17,904 nt of DNA. Source: an uncultured Senegalimassilia sp. Its GTDB lineage: Bacteria > Actinomycetota > Coriobacteriia > Coriobacteriales > Eggerthellaceae. Made by a program: the position numbers and the translations under genes. Positions 1 to 5,937 of the stretch are shown piece by piece. Where the stretch lies: NCBI GenBank assembly GCA_937925385.1, contig CALEWN010000378.1, positions 1 to 17,904 of the forward strand, read 5' to 3'. The notes beneath the pieces were generated by a model that was not told the origin of the DNA, made no database searches, and saw nothing but the letters and a program-made list of their open reading frames with translations. How positions within the stretch are numbered: the stretch's first letter is position 1; each line of letters starts with the position of its first letter.

Positions 1-969
1 CGCATCGTGGCAAGCGACGATGGCGTGAACGCCAGCGCCGCCGACCTGTCGGATGACGCCGATGCCGATACGGTCAGCAGCACGTTGCCCAACGGCGGCA
101 CGCCCGGCGCGCCCGGCCAGGGTGGCGGGGCCGCGGCTCCGAACGCCGGTGGCCAGGCGCCCGCAGGTGCCCCGCAGGGTGGGCAGGCCCCGGAAGCTGC
201 GGGCGCGCAGCAAGGTGGCCAAGTCCCCGATGCCGCTGGTGCCCAGCAGGGCGGAACCGCGCCCGGGCTGCCGGCGGGTGGTAACGTTGCCGGCGCAGGT
301 AATGCGGGTGGAGCGGCCGGCGGTGCCGCCGATTCCGGCCAGCAGGGCGGTGACTTCGCGGCAGGCGGCGGCATGGGCCAGGCGGATAGCAACTGCCTTA
401 TCCAAATCAACGGCGGCTACTTGGTGGTGGATTCCGTCGGCGACGCCATCGACAGCAACGGCAACGTCGAGGTGACGGGCGGTGTGCTGCTGGTCTCCGG
501 CCCCACCAGCGACGGCGATGGCACGTTCGACTACGACGGCAGCGCGACCGTCAGCGGCGGCACCGTGCTCATGGTGGGTTCCACGGGCATGGCACAAAAC
601 TTCACCAGCGGCACGCAGGCCTTCGCTATGACCTCGGCAAGCGGCGAGGCCGGCCAGAGCGTGTGCGTGGTCGATGGCAGCGGCAACGTGGTGGCGTCGT
701 TCACGGCCACCAAGCGCTTCGGCATGGTGCTGGCGTCCAGCCCGGCTTTTGCGGAAGGCGGCGAATACACCCTGGTCATCGGCGGTGAAGTGGCGAATGC
801 CAACGCCGACGGCTACGCGGATTCCGGCACGGTGAGCGGCGGCAGCGAAACCGCGATCACGGCCAGCTGCACGGCATCTGCGGGCGTTGGCGGCATGGGT
901 GGAGCCGGCGGTATGGGCACGGGCGGTCCGGTAGCGGCTGGCGACCCTGCTGCAGGCGGCGGAAAGTAA
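1..969 (+). CDS. Secreted carbohydrate-binding domain protein (C-terminal part, gene truncated by window edge)
   Basis: The frame is open from base 1 and ends with TAA at 967-969, so only the C-terminal ~322 residues are visible and the start lies outside the window. The visible part opens with a short segment typical of the Cthe_2159 family (pfam14262-type carbohydrate-binding beta-helix): 'ASDDGVNAS', and later 'GDAIDSNGNVEVTGG' followed by 'SGGTVLMVGS'. Known members are surface proteins that bind acidic polysaccharide, so a role in glycan binding or adhesion outside the cell is likely. The helix turns are interrupted by a ~100-residue Gly/Ala/Pro/Gln-rich linker (about bases 85-380) containing two near-identical 12-residue units (GGQAPEAAGAQQ and GGQVPDAAGAQQ). 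The C-terminus is again Gly/Met/Ala rich. Family assignment is by motif recognition; the ligand is unknown. Confidence 0.7.
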   Translation, partial: RIVASDDGVNASAADLSDDADADTVSSTLPNGGTPGAPGQGGGAAAPNAGGQAPAGAPQGGQAPEAAGAQQGGQVPDAAGAQQGGTAPGLPAGGNVAGAGNAGGAAGGAADSGQQGGDFAAGGGMGQADSNCLIQINGGYLVVDSVGDAIDSNGNVEVTGGVLLVSGPTSDGDGTFDYDGSATVSGGTVLMVGSTGMAQNFTSGTQAFAMTSASGEAGQSVCVVDGSGNVVASFTATKRFGMVLASSPAFAEGGEYTLVIGGEVANANADGYADSGTVSGGSETAITASCTASAGVGGMGGAGGMGTGGPVAAGDPAAGGGK

Positions 970-1070
970 GAGGCACGGATTCTGCAGGAACCTCCGTCCC
1001 CCTAAGCGTCCGACCCCCTGAGCGTCTTGCTCGCTTGCCGTTTGCGGCAGGGTTTGCGGAGTTCTCGAGC

Positions 1071-1088
1071 ACTCCACCATGATGGAGT
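1071..1088. promoter_or_regulatory. Near-perfect 18-bp palindrome, candidate operator of the TrpR-like gene
   Basis: ACTCCA-CCATGA-TGGAGT has two perfect 6-bp arms, and 16 of 18 positions match its own reverse complement. It abuts and shares one base with a -10-like TACAAT at 1088-1093. It lies 45 bp upstream of the start codon of a TrpR-superfamily regulator, which suggests autoregulation. No convincing -35 box is visible, as expected if the site is regulated or the promoter is weak. Confidence 0.5.
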
Positions 1089-1132
1089 ACAATAAAAGCA
1101 AAGGACCCGGTGAATCGGAAAGGCGATGCCGA

Positions 1133-1432
1133 ATGAGCGAGCTGAGAACCCCCGAGGTAGAGGATCTGCTGACCGTTTTCTCGAAAATCCAGGACAAGGA
1201 CGACATCTTCTTGCTGCTCGAAGATCTGTTCACCATTCGTGAGATCCGCGAGACCTCGCAGCGTCTGGCCGTTGCGCGCCAGCTTGACGCAGGCAACTCG
1301 TACGCTTCCATCGAGAAGGCCACGGGGGCGTCGGCAACCACCATCGCCCGCGTGTCGAAGTGCTTGGGATACGGCGCCGGCGGCTACACCATGGCGCTCA
1401 ACATCCTGGACGACGCCCGCAAGGGGAAGTAG
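1133..1432 (+). CDS. TrpR-like DNA-binding protein, YerC/YecD family
   Basis: This is a 99-residue protein of the Trp repressor superfamily (YerC/YecD type), a small all-helical DNA-binding protein. The sequence 'LLTVFSKIQDKDDIFLLLED' followed by 'LFTIREIRETSQRLAVARQL' is the conserved N-terminal half. 'SYASIEKATGASATTIARVS' (about residues 60-80) is the helix-turn-helix, and 'CLGYGAGGYTMAL' is the usual end of the family. The frame is open further upstream to 1079, but the start at 1133 is preferred: it has GGAAAGG (1117-1123) at 9-nt spacing, begins at the conserved MSELRTPEVEDL, and the upstream extension would overlap the -10 box and palindrome. The target genes are unknown. Unlike true TrpR, most YerC proteins have not been shown to bind tryptophan, so no ligand is claimed. 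Confidence 0.9.
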   Translation: MSELRTPEVEDLLTVFSKIQDKDDIFLLLEDLFTIREIRETSQRLAVARQLDAGNSYASIEKATGASATTIARVSKCLGYGAGGYTMALNILDDARKGK

Positions 1433-1537
1433 CCCCCGCGCGGTAGGGCGGGACTGGTGCCGGCGTTTTCCGGCGAGCCTCCTTCAGCATGTTCCCTGCG
1501 GCGTACCCGCCGCGCGCTTGGCGATATGATTGCATCG

Positions 1538-1571
1538 AAGCCCGCCGCTCTCGTTCGAGGGCGGCGGGCTT
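1538..1571 (+). terminator. Strong hairpin, probable terminator of the TrpR-like gene
   Basis: AAGCCCGCCGC (1538-1548) pairs perfectly with GCGGCGGGCTT (1561-1571), and the loop contains a further CTCG/CGAG pairing. The T-tract after it is weak (TCGCGTTCT), so it may act as a terminator or merely as a 3' stabilising hairpin. Confidence 0.6.
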
Positions 1572-1739
1572 TCGCGTTCTGGCGCGAAATCGTCCCGCTC
1601 CTTCGCCTGCGCATCCCCTGACATTGCGTGAACGCGCCGTTCGGATGCGCAAGGCGCAGACGACGCGAAGCTTGCATGGGGTGCTTTTGCGCGATATCAT
1701 CCTGAATCGAGAATAAACTAGCATGGAGAAGCCATGGCG

Positions 1740-1771
1740 TTGCGTGTGAAAAGTTCACCATGTATTACAAT
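1740..1771 (+). promoter_or_regulatory. Putative promoter with internal inverted repeat, NlpC/P60 gene
   Basis: TTGCGT (1740-1745) and TACAAT (1766-1771) resemble -35 and -10 boxes, but the spacing of 20 bp is longer than ideal. A perfect inverted repeat GTGAA-AAG-TTCAC (1746-1758) lies between them, where a repressor or an activator that corrects the spacing could bind. The start codon lies 53 bp downstream. Confidence 0.4.
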
Positions 1772-1824
1772 GCCGATGGCAAAATGCAATCAACGTGCCC
1801 GCAAGGGTGTTTCAGAGGTGTCAC

Positions 1825-2964
1825 ATGGTTCGTCCCCGTCCGCAAATCGATCGTCGCCTGTTCGTCTCGGCAGCTGCGCTGTTCGGCGCGTCCGCGGTGC
1901 TCGGCACTGTTCCCGCCTGGGCCGATGACGAGGACGCTGGCGAAGGGGAAGACCCCGATGCCGAGGAGGAAAATCCCGACGAGCCCGATGCTGAGGAGAA
2001 GCTGGCGCAGGCAGATGCCGTGTACCAACGCGTGACGTCGCTGCAAAACGAGCTTACCGAGGCGGCGCAGGCCTACTATCAGGCGCTTGATGAGCACGAG
2101 GCGGCGGTGAGCGCCGTCGATGACGCCCAGCGCCGCATCGATGAGGCATCCACGCAGATCGACACGCTGCAGGACCGCCTGGCCAAACGCGCCGTGGGCA
2201 TGTACAAAGCGGGCAAGTTCACCGTCATCGACCTGCTCATGGGCTCGGCATCGTTCAAGGAATTCGCCACGGGCCTGGACATGTACGACGCGCTCAACGA
2301 GAACGACGAGCGCATGATCGAGGAGACCAAGGCCCTGCGCGACCAGGTGGCTGCCGACAAGGAGCAGCTCGAGCTGCAGGAGCAGGTGGCGAAGGAGGCG
2401 GCCGACGAGGCCGAGCGCGTCAAGAACGAGGCGCAGGAGAAGGTAGCCGCCATGCAGGCCATTCTCCAGCAGCTTGACGAAGAGGCGAAAGCGGCGCTGG
2501 AATCCATGCAAGATCGCGATCGCGCCGAGGCGGCGCAAGCGTCGTCGGCACAGGTCAGGCGCGCGTATGCGTACAACATCCCTTCGGTGCCCATTCCTGC
2601 CAACGGCTCGGTGGTGGATTATGCGCTCTCGCGCATCGGCTGCCCGTACGTGTGGGGCGCCGAGGGCCCCGAGACCTTCGACTGCTCGGGGTTGGTGCGC
2701 TGGGCGTATCTGCAGGTGGGTATCTCGCTGCCGCATCAGACGGAATCGCTGTACTATGCGGCCGCGGCGCAGCTGCCTGTGGAGGATGCGCAGCCCGGCG
2801 ACGTGCTGTGGATCAGCTACGGCGACGGCTACAACGGCCACGTGGCCATCGCCTGCAACGAGGGCGGCACTCATTACGTGCACGCCCCCACGTTCGGCGC
2901 CTTCGTGCGCGACACCGACCCGCTGTCCTGGGCAGGCTTCACCCACGCGTTGCGCTTCGCGTAA
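1825..2964 (+). CDS. Exported coiled-coil NlpC/P60 peptidoglycan endopeptidase
   Basis: A 379-residue cell-wall hydrolase. Start 1825 is chosen because AGAGGTG (1814-1820) precedes it and the protein then begins with a clean signal peptide; an in-frame GTG at 1795 would add a non-signal stretch. The leader has 'DRRLFVSAAALFGASAVLG' ending in AWA before an acidic segment, so export is clear; the Arg pair followed by LF could be a Tat motif. About residues 35-60 are highly acidic, and 60-235 form a long heptad-like coiled coil, as in PcsB/RipA-type hydrolases regulated by a partner such as FtsEX. The C-terminal NlpC/P60 domain carries the catalytic Cys287 (FDCSG), His339 (NGHVAIA) and third polar residue His353 (YVHAP). 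It probably cleaves the peptide stem of peptidoglycan during cell separation. The stop is only 8 bp from the stop of the convergent NUDIX gene. Confidence 0.9.
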   Translation: MVRPRPQIDRRLFVSAAALFGASAVLGTVPAWADDEDAGEGEDPDAEEENPDEPDAEEKLAQADAVYQRVTSLQNELTEAAQAYYQALDEHEAAVSAVDDAQRRIDEASTQIDTLQDRLAKRAVGMYKAGKFTVIDLLMGSASFKEFATGLDMYDALNENDERMIEETKALRDQVAADKEQLELQEQVAKEAADEAERVKNEAQEKVAAMQAILQQLDEEAKAALESMQDRDRAEAAQASSAQVRRAYAYNIPSVPIPANGSVVDYALSRIGCPYVWGAEGPETFDCSGLVRWAYLQVGISLPHQTESLYYAAAAQLPVEDAQPGDVLWISYGDGYNGHVAIACNEGGTHYVHAPTFGAFVRDTDPLSWAGFTHALRFA

Positions 2965-2972
2965 GGCGCGTG

Positions 2973-3677
2973 CTATTTCGCGTTTCGTGCGAAAATCTCC
3001 AGCACCAGCTGCAGACGAGTGCCCAGCGGCAACGGGTTCTGCTTGAGGAACCGCGGCACCTCGCGAAGCGGCAGCGTGAACACCTCGATAAGCTCGCCGT
3101 GCTCGGGATGGGCTGCTTCGTCCTTCTCTACCTGGGCGAACACCGTCTGCACGCTTTCGTCGCTCATGCCAGTGGACGAATGGCCGGCCTGCGGCAGCAG
3201 CTCCACGGCGCCTTCAGGGATGTCGGTGCGAAGGCCGTAACCCGTTTCCTCGCGCAGCTCGCGGTCCACCGCCACGGCAAGGTCCTCGCCGGGTTCCACC
3301 AGGCCTGCGGGAAGGCCGACCACCCAGCTGTTCAGCGGATAGCGGAACTCGCGGATGAGCACCAGGTTGCCGTCGCGCGTGATGGGCGCGATGGACACGG
3401 CGTCGGCGGTTCGCTTGCCGCTGGTGCCGGCGGCCTGCTCGGCTGCGGCGATGGCTGCGGCGCCGAAATCTTCCGCGCCCTCGTCGATGGCCGCGATGGC
3501 CGTGTTGCTGCGCGCCTCAAGACGCGCCAGCTCGGAGCGATACGCCTCCAGGCCCTTGCGCGAGGCCGCTTCATATATGTAGTCGCTGCCGTCGGGCAGC
3601 ACGTACGTGAGAATGTACTTCTTGATCCAGCCGTCGGATACTTGCTCGATGTGCTTCAGCTGCGGGGTTTCGCGCAT
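2973..3677 (-). CDS. NUDIX hydrolase, ADP-ribose pyrophosphatase-like
   Basis: A 234-residue enzyme. The complete Nudix box GX5EX7REUXEEXGU is present: Gly125, Glu131, then R139-E140-L141-R142-E143-E144-T145-G146-Y147, preceded by the typical 'NSWVVGLPAG'. Glu143 and Glu144 would bind the catalytic metal. The strand before the box, 'GNLVLIREFRYP', is typical of ADP-ribose or nucleoside-diphosphate-sugar pyrophosphatases, but substrate cannot be fixed from the motif. The N-terminal ~90 residues (WIKKYILTYVLPDGS..., then an Ala-rich helical stretch) are longer than in the minimal domain. The start at 3677 is preferred over an in-frame ATG at 3707 because AGGAAGGAAA lies just upstream of it. It converges with the NlpC/P60 gene, and the long structured intergenic region lies upstream of it. 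Confidence 0.88.
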   Translation of the reverse strand: MRETPQLKHIEQVSDGWIKKYILTYVLPDGSDYIYEAASRKGLEAYRSELARLEARSNTAIAAIDEGAEDFGAAAIAAAEQAAGTSGKRTADAVSIAPITRDGNLVLIREFRYPLNSWVVGLPAGLVEPGEDLAVAVDRELREETGYGLRTDIPEGAVELLPQAGHSSTGMSDESVQTVFAQVEKDEAAHPEHGELIEVFTLPLREVPRFLKQNPLPLGTRLQLVLEIFARNAK

Positions 3678-3707
3678 AGCGGTTTCCTTCCTATCGATTA
3701 ACGACAT

Positions 3708-4213
3708 GGTAGCGCAAGCGCGGCCGGAGCGCTTCCCCGCCTAAACGCAGGAACGCCGCGGTGGGAAGCCGCGGCGGTCCTCTGCGATGCGGGGAGGGAG
3801 ACCCCGCGATGGGCTTCGCCGTCCCGGGATGGGAGACGAGGCAGCGAAGCGGCGCCGATGAGAAGGCGGCGCCATGGGAATCGGCGGGGCGCGGGCGGGA
3901 ATCCCGCGCCCCGCGCGCCAGGCGGGAGTGGGAGAATCCGCCTGGCCGGATCGCGGATGGGAGGGCGCGATCCGTAAAGGGAAGGGATAAGGAACGGCTC
4001 ATATAGTAGGTGCGCCGCCTGAAAGAAGCCTTAAAGAAGCATGAACGCCGCATGAAGATGGGGTGCGGTCCCGTCATCTGCCGCGCTGATCGCGGGTGGC
4101 TGGCCGGCTCCGGGCCTCGCCTGCTGCGCGCCCTCGGCCTCCGCCGTGCGGTTTGCGGCGCCTTCGACCCCTCAAGTTCCCGCATCGTGACGCGAAAATG
4201 ACGTGAAGGTAAC
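3708..4213. other. Long intergenic region containing a hairpin cluster
   Basis: No gene is supported here. Its first half (3754-3994) is a dense series of hairpins described separately. A further 6-bp hairpin AAGCGC/GCGCTT with a 7-nt loop lies at 3716-3734. 3995-4212 holds no obvious structure or gene; a 63-codon frame starting with GTG at 4010 has no ribosome-binding site or recognisable family. Confidence 0.6.
3754..3994. ncRNA. Candidate structured RNA: tandem hairpins with GGGA loops
   Basis: Seven consecutive hairpins are readable on the plus strand. H1 3754-3776 (8 bp, loop TGGGAAG). H2 3789-3807 (6 bp, loop AGGGAGA). H3 3813-3850 (7 bp outer stem plus inner pairing, apex with GGGAT/GGGA). 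H4 3853-3886 (7 bp CGCCGAT/ATCGGCG enclosing ATGGGA; an alternative GGCGCC pairing exists). H5 3884-3914 (up to 12 bp, loop CGGGAAT; it shares 3 bases with H4). H6 3917-3946 (9 bp, loop GAGTGGGAGAAT). H7 3947-3974 (9 bp, loop GATGGGAGGG). A purine-rich tail with GGGAAGGGATAAGGAA follows. Stems differ in sequence while the loop motif stays the same, which points to a functional motif. No clear promoter or T-tract fixes the strand: plus would expose GGGA, minus would expose UCCC and could be the leader of the NUDIX mRNA. Not matched to a known RNA family by memory. Confidence 0.5.
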
Positions 4214-4247
4214 GCGTTAGCACTCTCGCTTGCAGAGTGCTAACGCG
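4213..4247 (+). promoter_or_regulatory. CIRCE operator (HrcA-binding site)
   Basis: The core TTAGCACTC-N9-GAGTGCTAA (4217-4225 and 4235-4243) matches the CIRCE consensus exactly, and the arms extend by CGCG/CGCG to 13 bp each. CIRCE is the binding site of the heat-shock repressor HrcA. It overlaps the promoter of the Hsp20 gene downstream, so heat-inducible repression is expected. Confidence 0.95.
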
Positions 4248-4258
4248 AGGGCTATAAC
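4230..4258 (+). promoter_or_regulatory. Housekeeping-type promoter of hsp20
   Basis: TTGCAG (4230-4235) and TATAAC (4253-4258) are separated by 17 bp. The -35 box lies in the spacer and right arm of CIRCE, so HrcA bound there would block RNA polymerase. Transcription should begin near 4265, giving a leader of about 205 nt. Confidence 0.75.
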
Positions 4259-4265
4259 AATAACT

Positions 4266-4289
4266 GTTCAAAGGGACGGCCCCTTGAAC
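4266..4289 (+). promoter_or_regulatory. 5'-terminal hairpin of the hsp20 leader
   Basis: GTTCAA(A)GGG (4266-4275, with one bulged A) pairs with CCCTTGAAC (4281-4289) at the predicted 5' end of the transcript. It could stabilise the mRNA. No ROSE-type or fourU pairing with the ribosome-binding site was seen. Confidence 0.4.
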
Positions 4290-4469
4290 GGGACCGCAAC
4301 GAAAGCAACCGAAACGGCGGCGGAACAACCTGCCGGCCCGTTCGCAAGCTCGACGGCCATTACGCGATGCGGCGCAATCGCCTGCCGGGCAAGCGCATCG
4401 GGCAAGGCGCCCGACCGGGGATCGGCCGGCGCCGGGCGGCGCGATTCGCCCCAAGAAACGGAGATGACG

Positions 4470-4913
4470 ATGATGTCCATGTTGGTACCTCGCTCTAATC
4501 GCATTTTCAACGACCTTATGACCGACCCGTTCGAGAACTTCTTCGGCACCATGGCAGCGCCGAGCGTGAAGACCACGCCGAACCTGATGCGCACCGACAT
4601 CCGCGAAACCGAGACCGGTTTCGAGCTGGTCATCGACCTGCCGGGCTTCGACAAGGAAGGCGTGCAGGCCGAGCTGAAGGACGGCTACCTGACCGTCACG
4701 GCCGAAACCAAGCAGGAGGCCGAGGACAAGAAGGGCACCTACGTGCGCCAGGAGCGCTTCAGCGGCAAGTGCAGCCGTACCTTCTACGTCGGCGATGGCA
4801 TCGAGGAAGGCGACATCAAGGCCAAGTTCGACAACGGCACCCTGCAGATCGACGTGCCGAAGAAGATCGCCAAGCCCGAGCCCGAAACCTCGCGTTCCAT
4901 CTCGATCGACTAA
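4470..4913 (+). CDS. hsp20: Hsp20/alpha-crystallin small heat-shock protein
   Basis: A 147-residue cytoplasmic holdase chaperone that binds unfolding proteins. The alpha-crystallin domain spans about residues 38-133: 'DIRETETGFELVIDLPGFDK' opens it, and 'AKFDNGTL' is the canonical A-x-x-x-N-G-x-L motif near its end. The C-terminus 'SRSISID' contains an I-x-I oligomerisation motif. The start is chosen at 4470 because GGAG (4460-4463) is 6 nt upstream; ATG 4464 is too close to it, and ATG 4473 is an almost equal alternative. The frame is open much further upstream, but that part is leader lying downstream of the promoter. The gene is monocistronic, between a CIRCE-controlled promoter and a strong terminator. 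Confidence 0.95.
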   Translation: MMSMLVPRSNRIFNDLMTDPFENFFGTMAAPSVKTTPNLMRTDIRETETGFELVIDLPGFDKEGVQAELKDGYLTVTAETKQEAEDKKGTYVRQERFSGKCSRTFYVGDGIEEGDIKAKFDNGTLQIDVPKKIAKPEPETSRSISID

Positions 4914-5032
4914 CCGGGGAGCGCGCTTCCGGCAGATCGCGAGCAGCGCTTGCTCTGGCGTAGCTCGCAATCATGAATCGGTTCTTCCTCTGCCCCTCGC
5001 TTGAACCTTTTCTCGACTCTCACCTCCTTACG

Positions 5033-5080
5033 AAGACCCCGTCGCGGCATGCCCGCGGCGGGGTCTTCTGCGTTTTCTTA
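5033..5080 (+). terminator. Rho-independent terminator of hsp20
   Basis: AAGACCCCGTCGCGG (5033-5047) pairs with CCGCGGCGGGGTCTT (5053-5067) over 15 bp with one G-U pair and a 5-nt loop, followed by CTGCGTTTTCTT. Confidence 0.85.
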
Positions 5081-5096
5081 CCCCACTCTCACCTGC

Positions 5097-5113
5097 GTAA
5101 ACGCAAAGTTTAC
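5097..5113. promoter_or_regulatory. Inverted repeat GTAAAC-N5-GTTTAC, candidate operator of the reductase operon
   Basis: Two perfect 6-bp arms with a 5-bp spacer lie about 215 bp upstream of the cytochrome gene. The site occupies the -35 region of a possible promoter whose -10 is TACTAG (5124-5129). No good -35 hexamer is visible, which would fit an activator-dependent promoter; the membrane LuxR protein encoded downstream is a natural candidate. Confidence 0.45.
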
Positions 5114-5328
5114 CCCGCGGGGGTACTAGGCGTACGCGCTTGTGCGAGCGCATGATGTGCGCGTTGGGTGGGGCCGTGGAGGGCCCCGCGGCAAGTCCGG
5201 CGGGTGGGACACGGCGCAACGCGTCGCTTTCGCCAGCGTGCGGCCGCCATCCGGCCGCCGACGTCTTCCTCGAGCGTCGTCGTACCCGCCGGGCTTGCCG
5301 AAGGTTCTAAGGAAAAGGAGCGGAACGA

Positions 5329-5937
5329 ATGGCTGAAGACGAGAAGTTCTCCCGGCCCGGTGAGGGCGCGCAAGCGCCTTCCCCGAAGCGCAAGGCCAAG
5401 CGCGGCTGGATCATCGGCGGCGTCGTGGCCGTCGTGATCGTGGTGGCGGGCGCAGGTTTCTGGGTGTGGCACGAGACGCCCAGCTTCTGCAACGCCATCT
5501 GCCACAGCCCCATGGACAGCTACGTGGACACGTACTACAGCGGCGACCAGGGCATGCTGGTGACCGCGCACGCTGAGGCGGGCAACAATTGCCTGAGCTG
5601 CCATGAGCCCGTGATCACCGAGCAGGTGGGCGAGGCCATGAAGTGGGTCGCCGACGACTATCCCATGACCGCCGATGACACGAAGCTGGCCGATGGCGCC
5701 GACATGGCCAGCGAGGAGTTCTGCGCCAAGAGCGGCTGCCATGACATGAACGACGTGGTCGCCAGCACCTGGGGCTTCGAGGGCAACGACGAGAAGTTCA
5801 ACCCGCACAGCAGCCACCAGGACATGGCGCTCGAGTGCGGCGACTGCCACAAGGCTCACGAGAAGAGCGTGCTCATGTGCAACCAGTGCCACAACCTGAA
5901 CATGCCCGAGGGATGGGAGGCCCCGAATGCAGCATAA
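5329..5937 (+). CDS. Membrane-anchored multihaem cytochrome c, NapC/NrfH-like
   Basis: A 202-residue electron carrier. One N-terminal transmembrane helix (about residues 27-46, after a Lys/Arg-rich segment) anchors it with the haem domain outside. Five haem-binding motifs can be read: C54-x3-C58-H59, C88-x2-C91-H92, C132-x4-C137-H138, C170-x2-C173-H174 and C184-x2-C187-H188. Three are canonical CXXCH; the first and third have longer spacing. It should take electrons from the menaquinol pool and pass them to the flavoprotein encoded next, like the cytochrome partner in Eggerthella Cgr-type reductase pairs. The start is supported by AGGAG (5316-5320) at 8-nt spacing. The end overlaps the flavoprotein gene by 11 nt, implying translational coupling. 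Confidence 0.9.
   Translation: MAEDEKFSRPGEGAQAPSPKRKAKRGWIIGGVVAVVIVVAGAGFWVWHETPSFCNAICHSPMDSYVDTYYSGDQGMLVTAHAEAGNNCLSCHEPVITEQVGEAMKWVADDYPMTADDTKLADGADMASEEFCAKSGCHDMNDVVASTWGFEGNDEKFNPHSSHQDMALECGDCHKAHEKSVLMCNQCHNLNMPEGWEAPNAA

Larger units (their letters stand above)
1433..1824 (+). other. Intergenic region with terminator and promoter signals
   Basis: 392 bp without a convincing gene. It holds a small hairpin (GCCGG/CCGGC with loop CGTTTT, 1459-1474), the stronger terminator-like hairpin at 1538-1571, and promoter-like signals for the NlpC/P60 gene at 1740-1771. A 75-codon open frame at 1489-1716 has no family resemblance and runs through the hairpin, so it is not called. Confidence 0.6.
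4914..5328 (+). other. Intergenic region: hsp20 terminator and reductase operon control region
   Basis: 415 bp without a gene. It contains the hsp20 terminator (5033-5080), an inverted repeat (5097-5113) beside a weak -10 (TACTAG, 5124-5129), and several GC-rich hairpins in the presumed leader, such as GCGCT/AGCGC at 5136-5151 and GCGGCC/GGCCGC at 5240-5258. Confidence 0.55.

Noticed and set aside
2976..2994. TTTCGC/GCGAAA hairpin between the convergent NlpC/P60 and NUDIX genes as a terminator
   Set aside because: Only 6 bp, it overlaps the end of the NUDIX coding region, and there is no T-tract on either strand.
3754..3994. CRISPR array
   Set aside because: Repeated units are palindromes of varied sequence and spacing, not constant direct repeats with unique spacers.
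3754..3994. RNase P, SRP or tmRNA gene
   Set aside because: None of the hallmark conserved sequences of these RNAs was found.
4010..4201. 63-codon GTG-start frame before CIRCE
   Set aside because: No ribosome-binding site and no recognisable family; codon use is not like the neighbouring genes.
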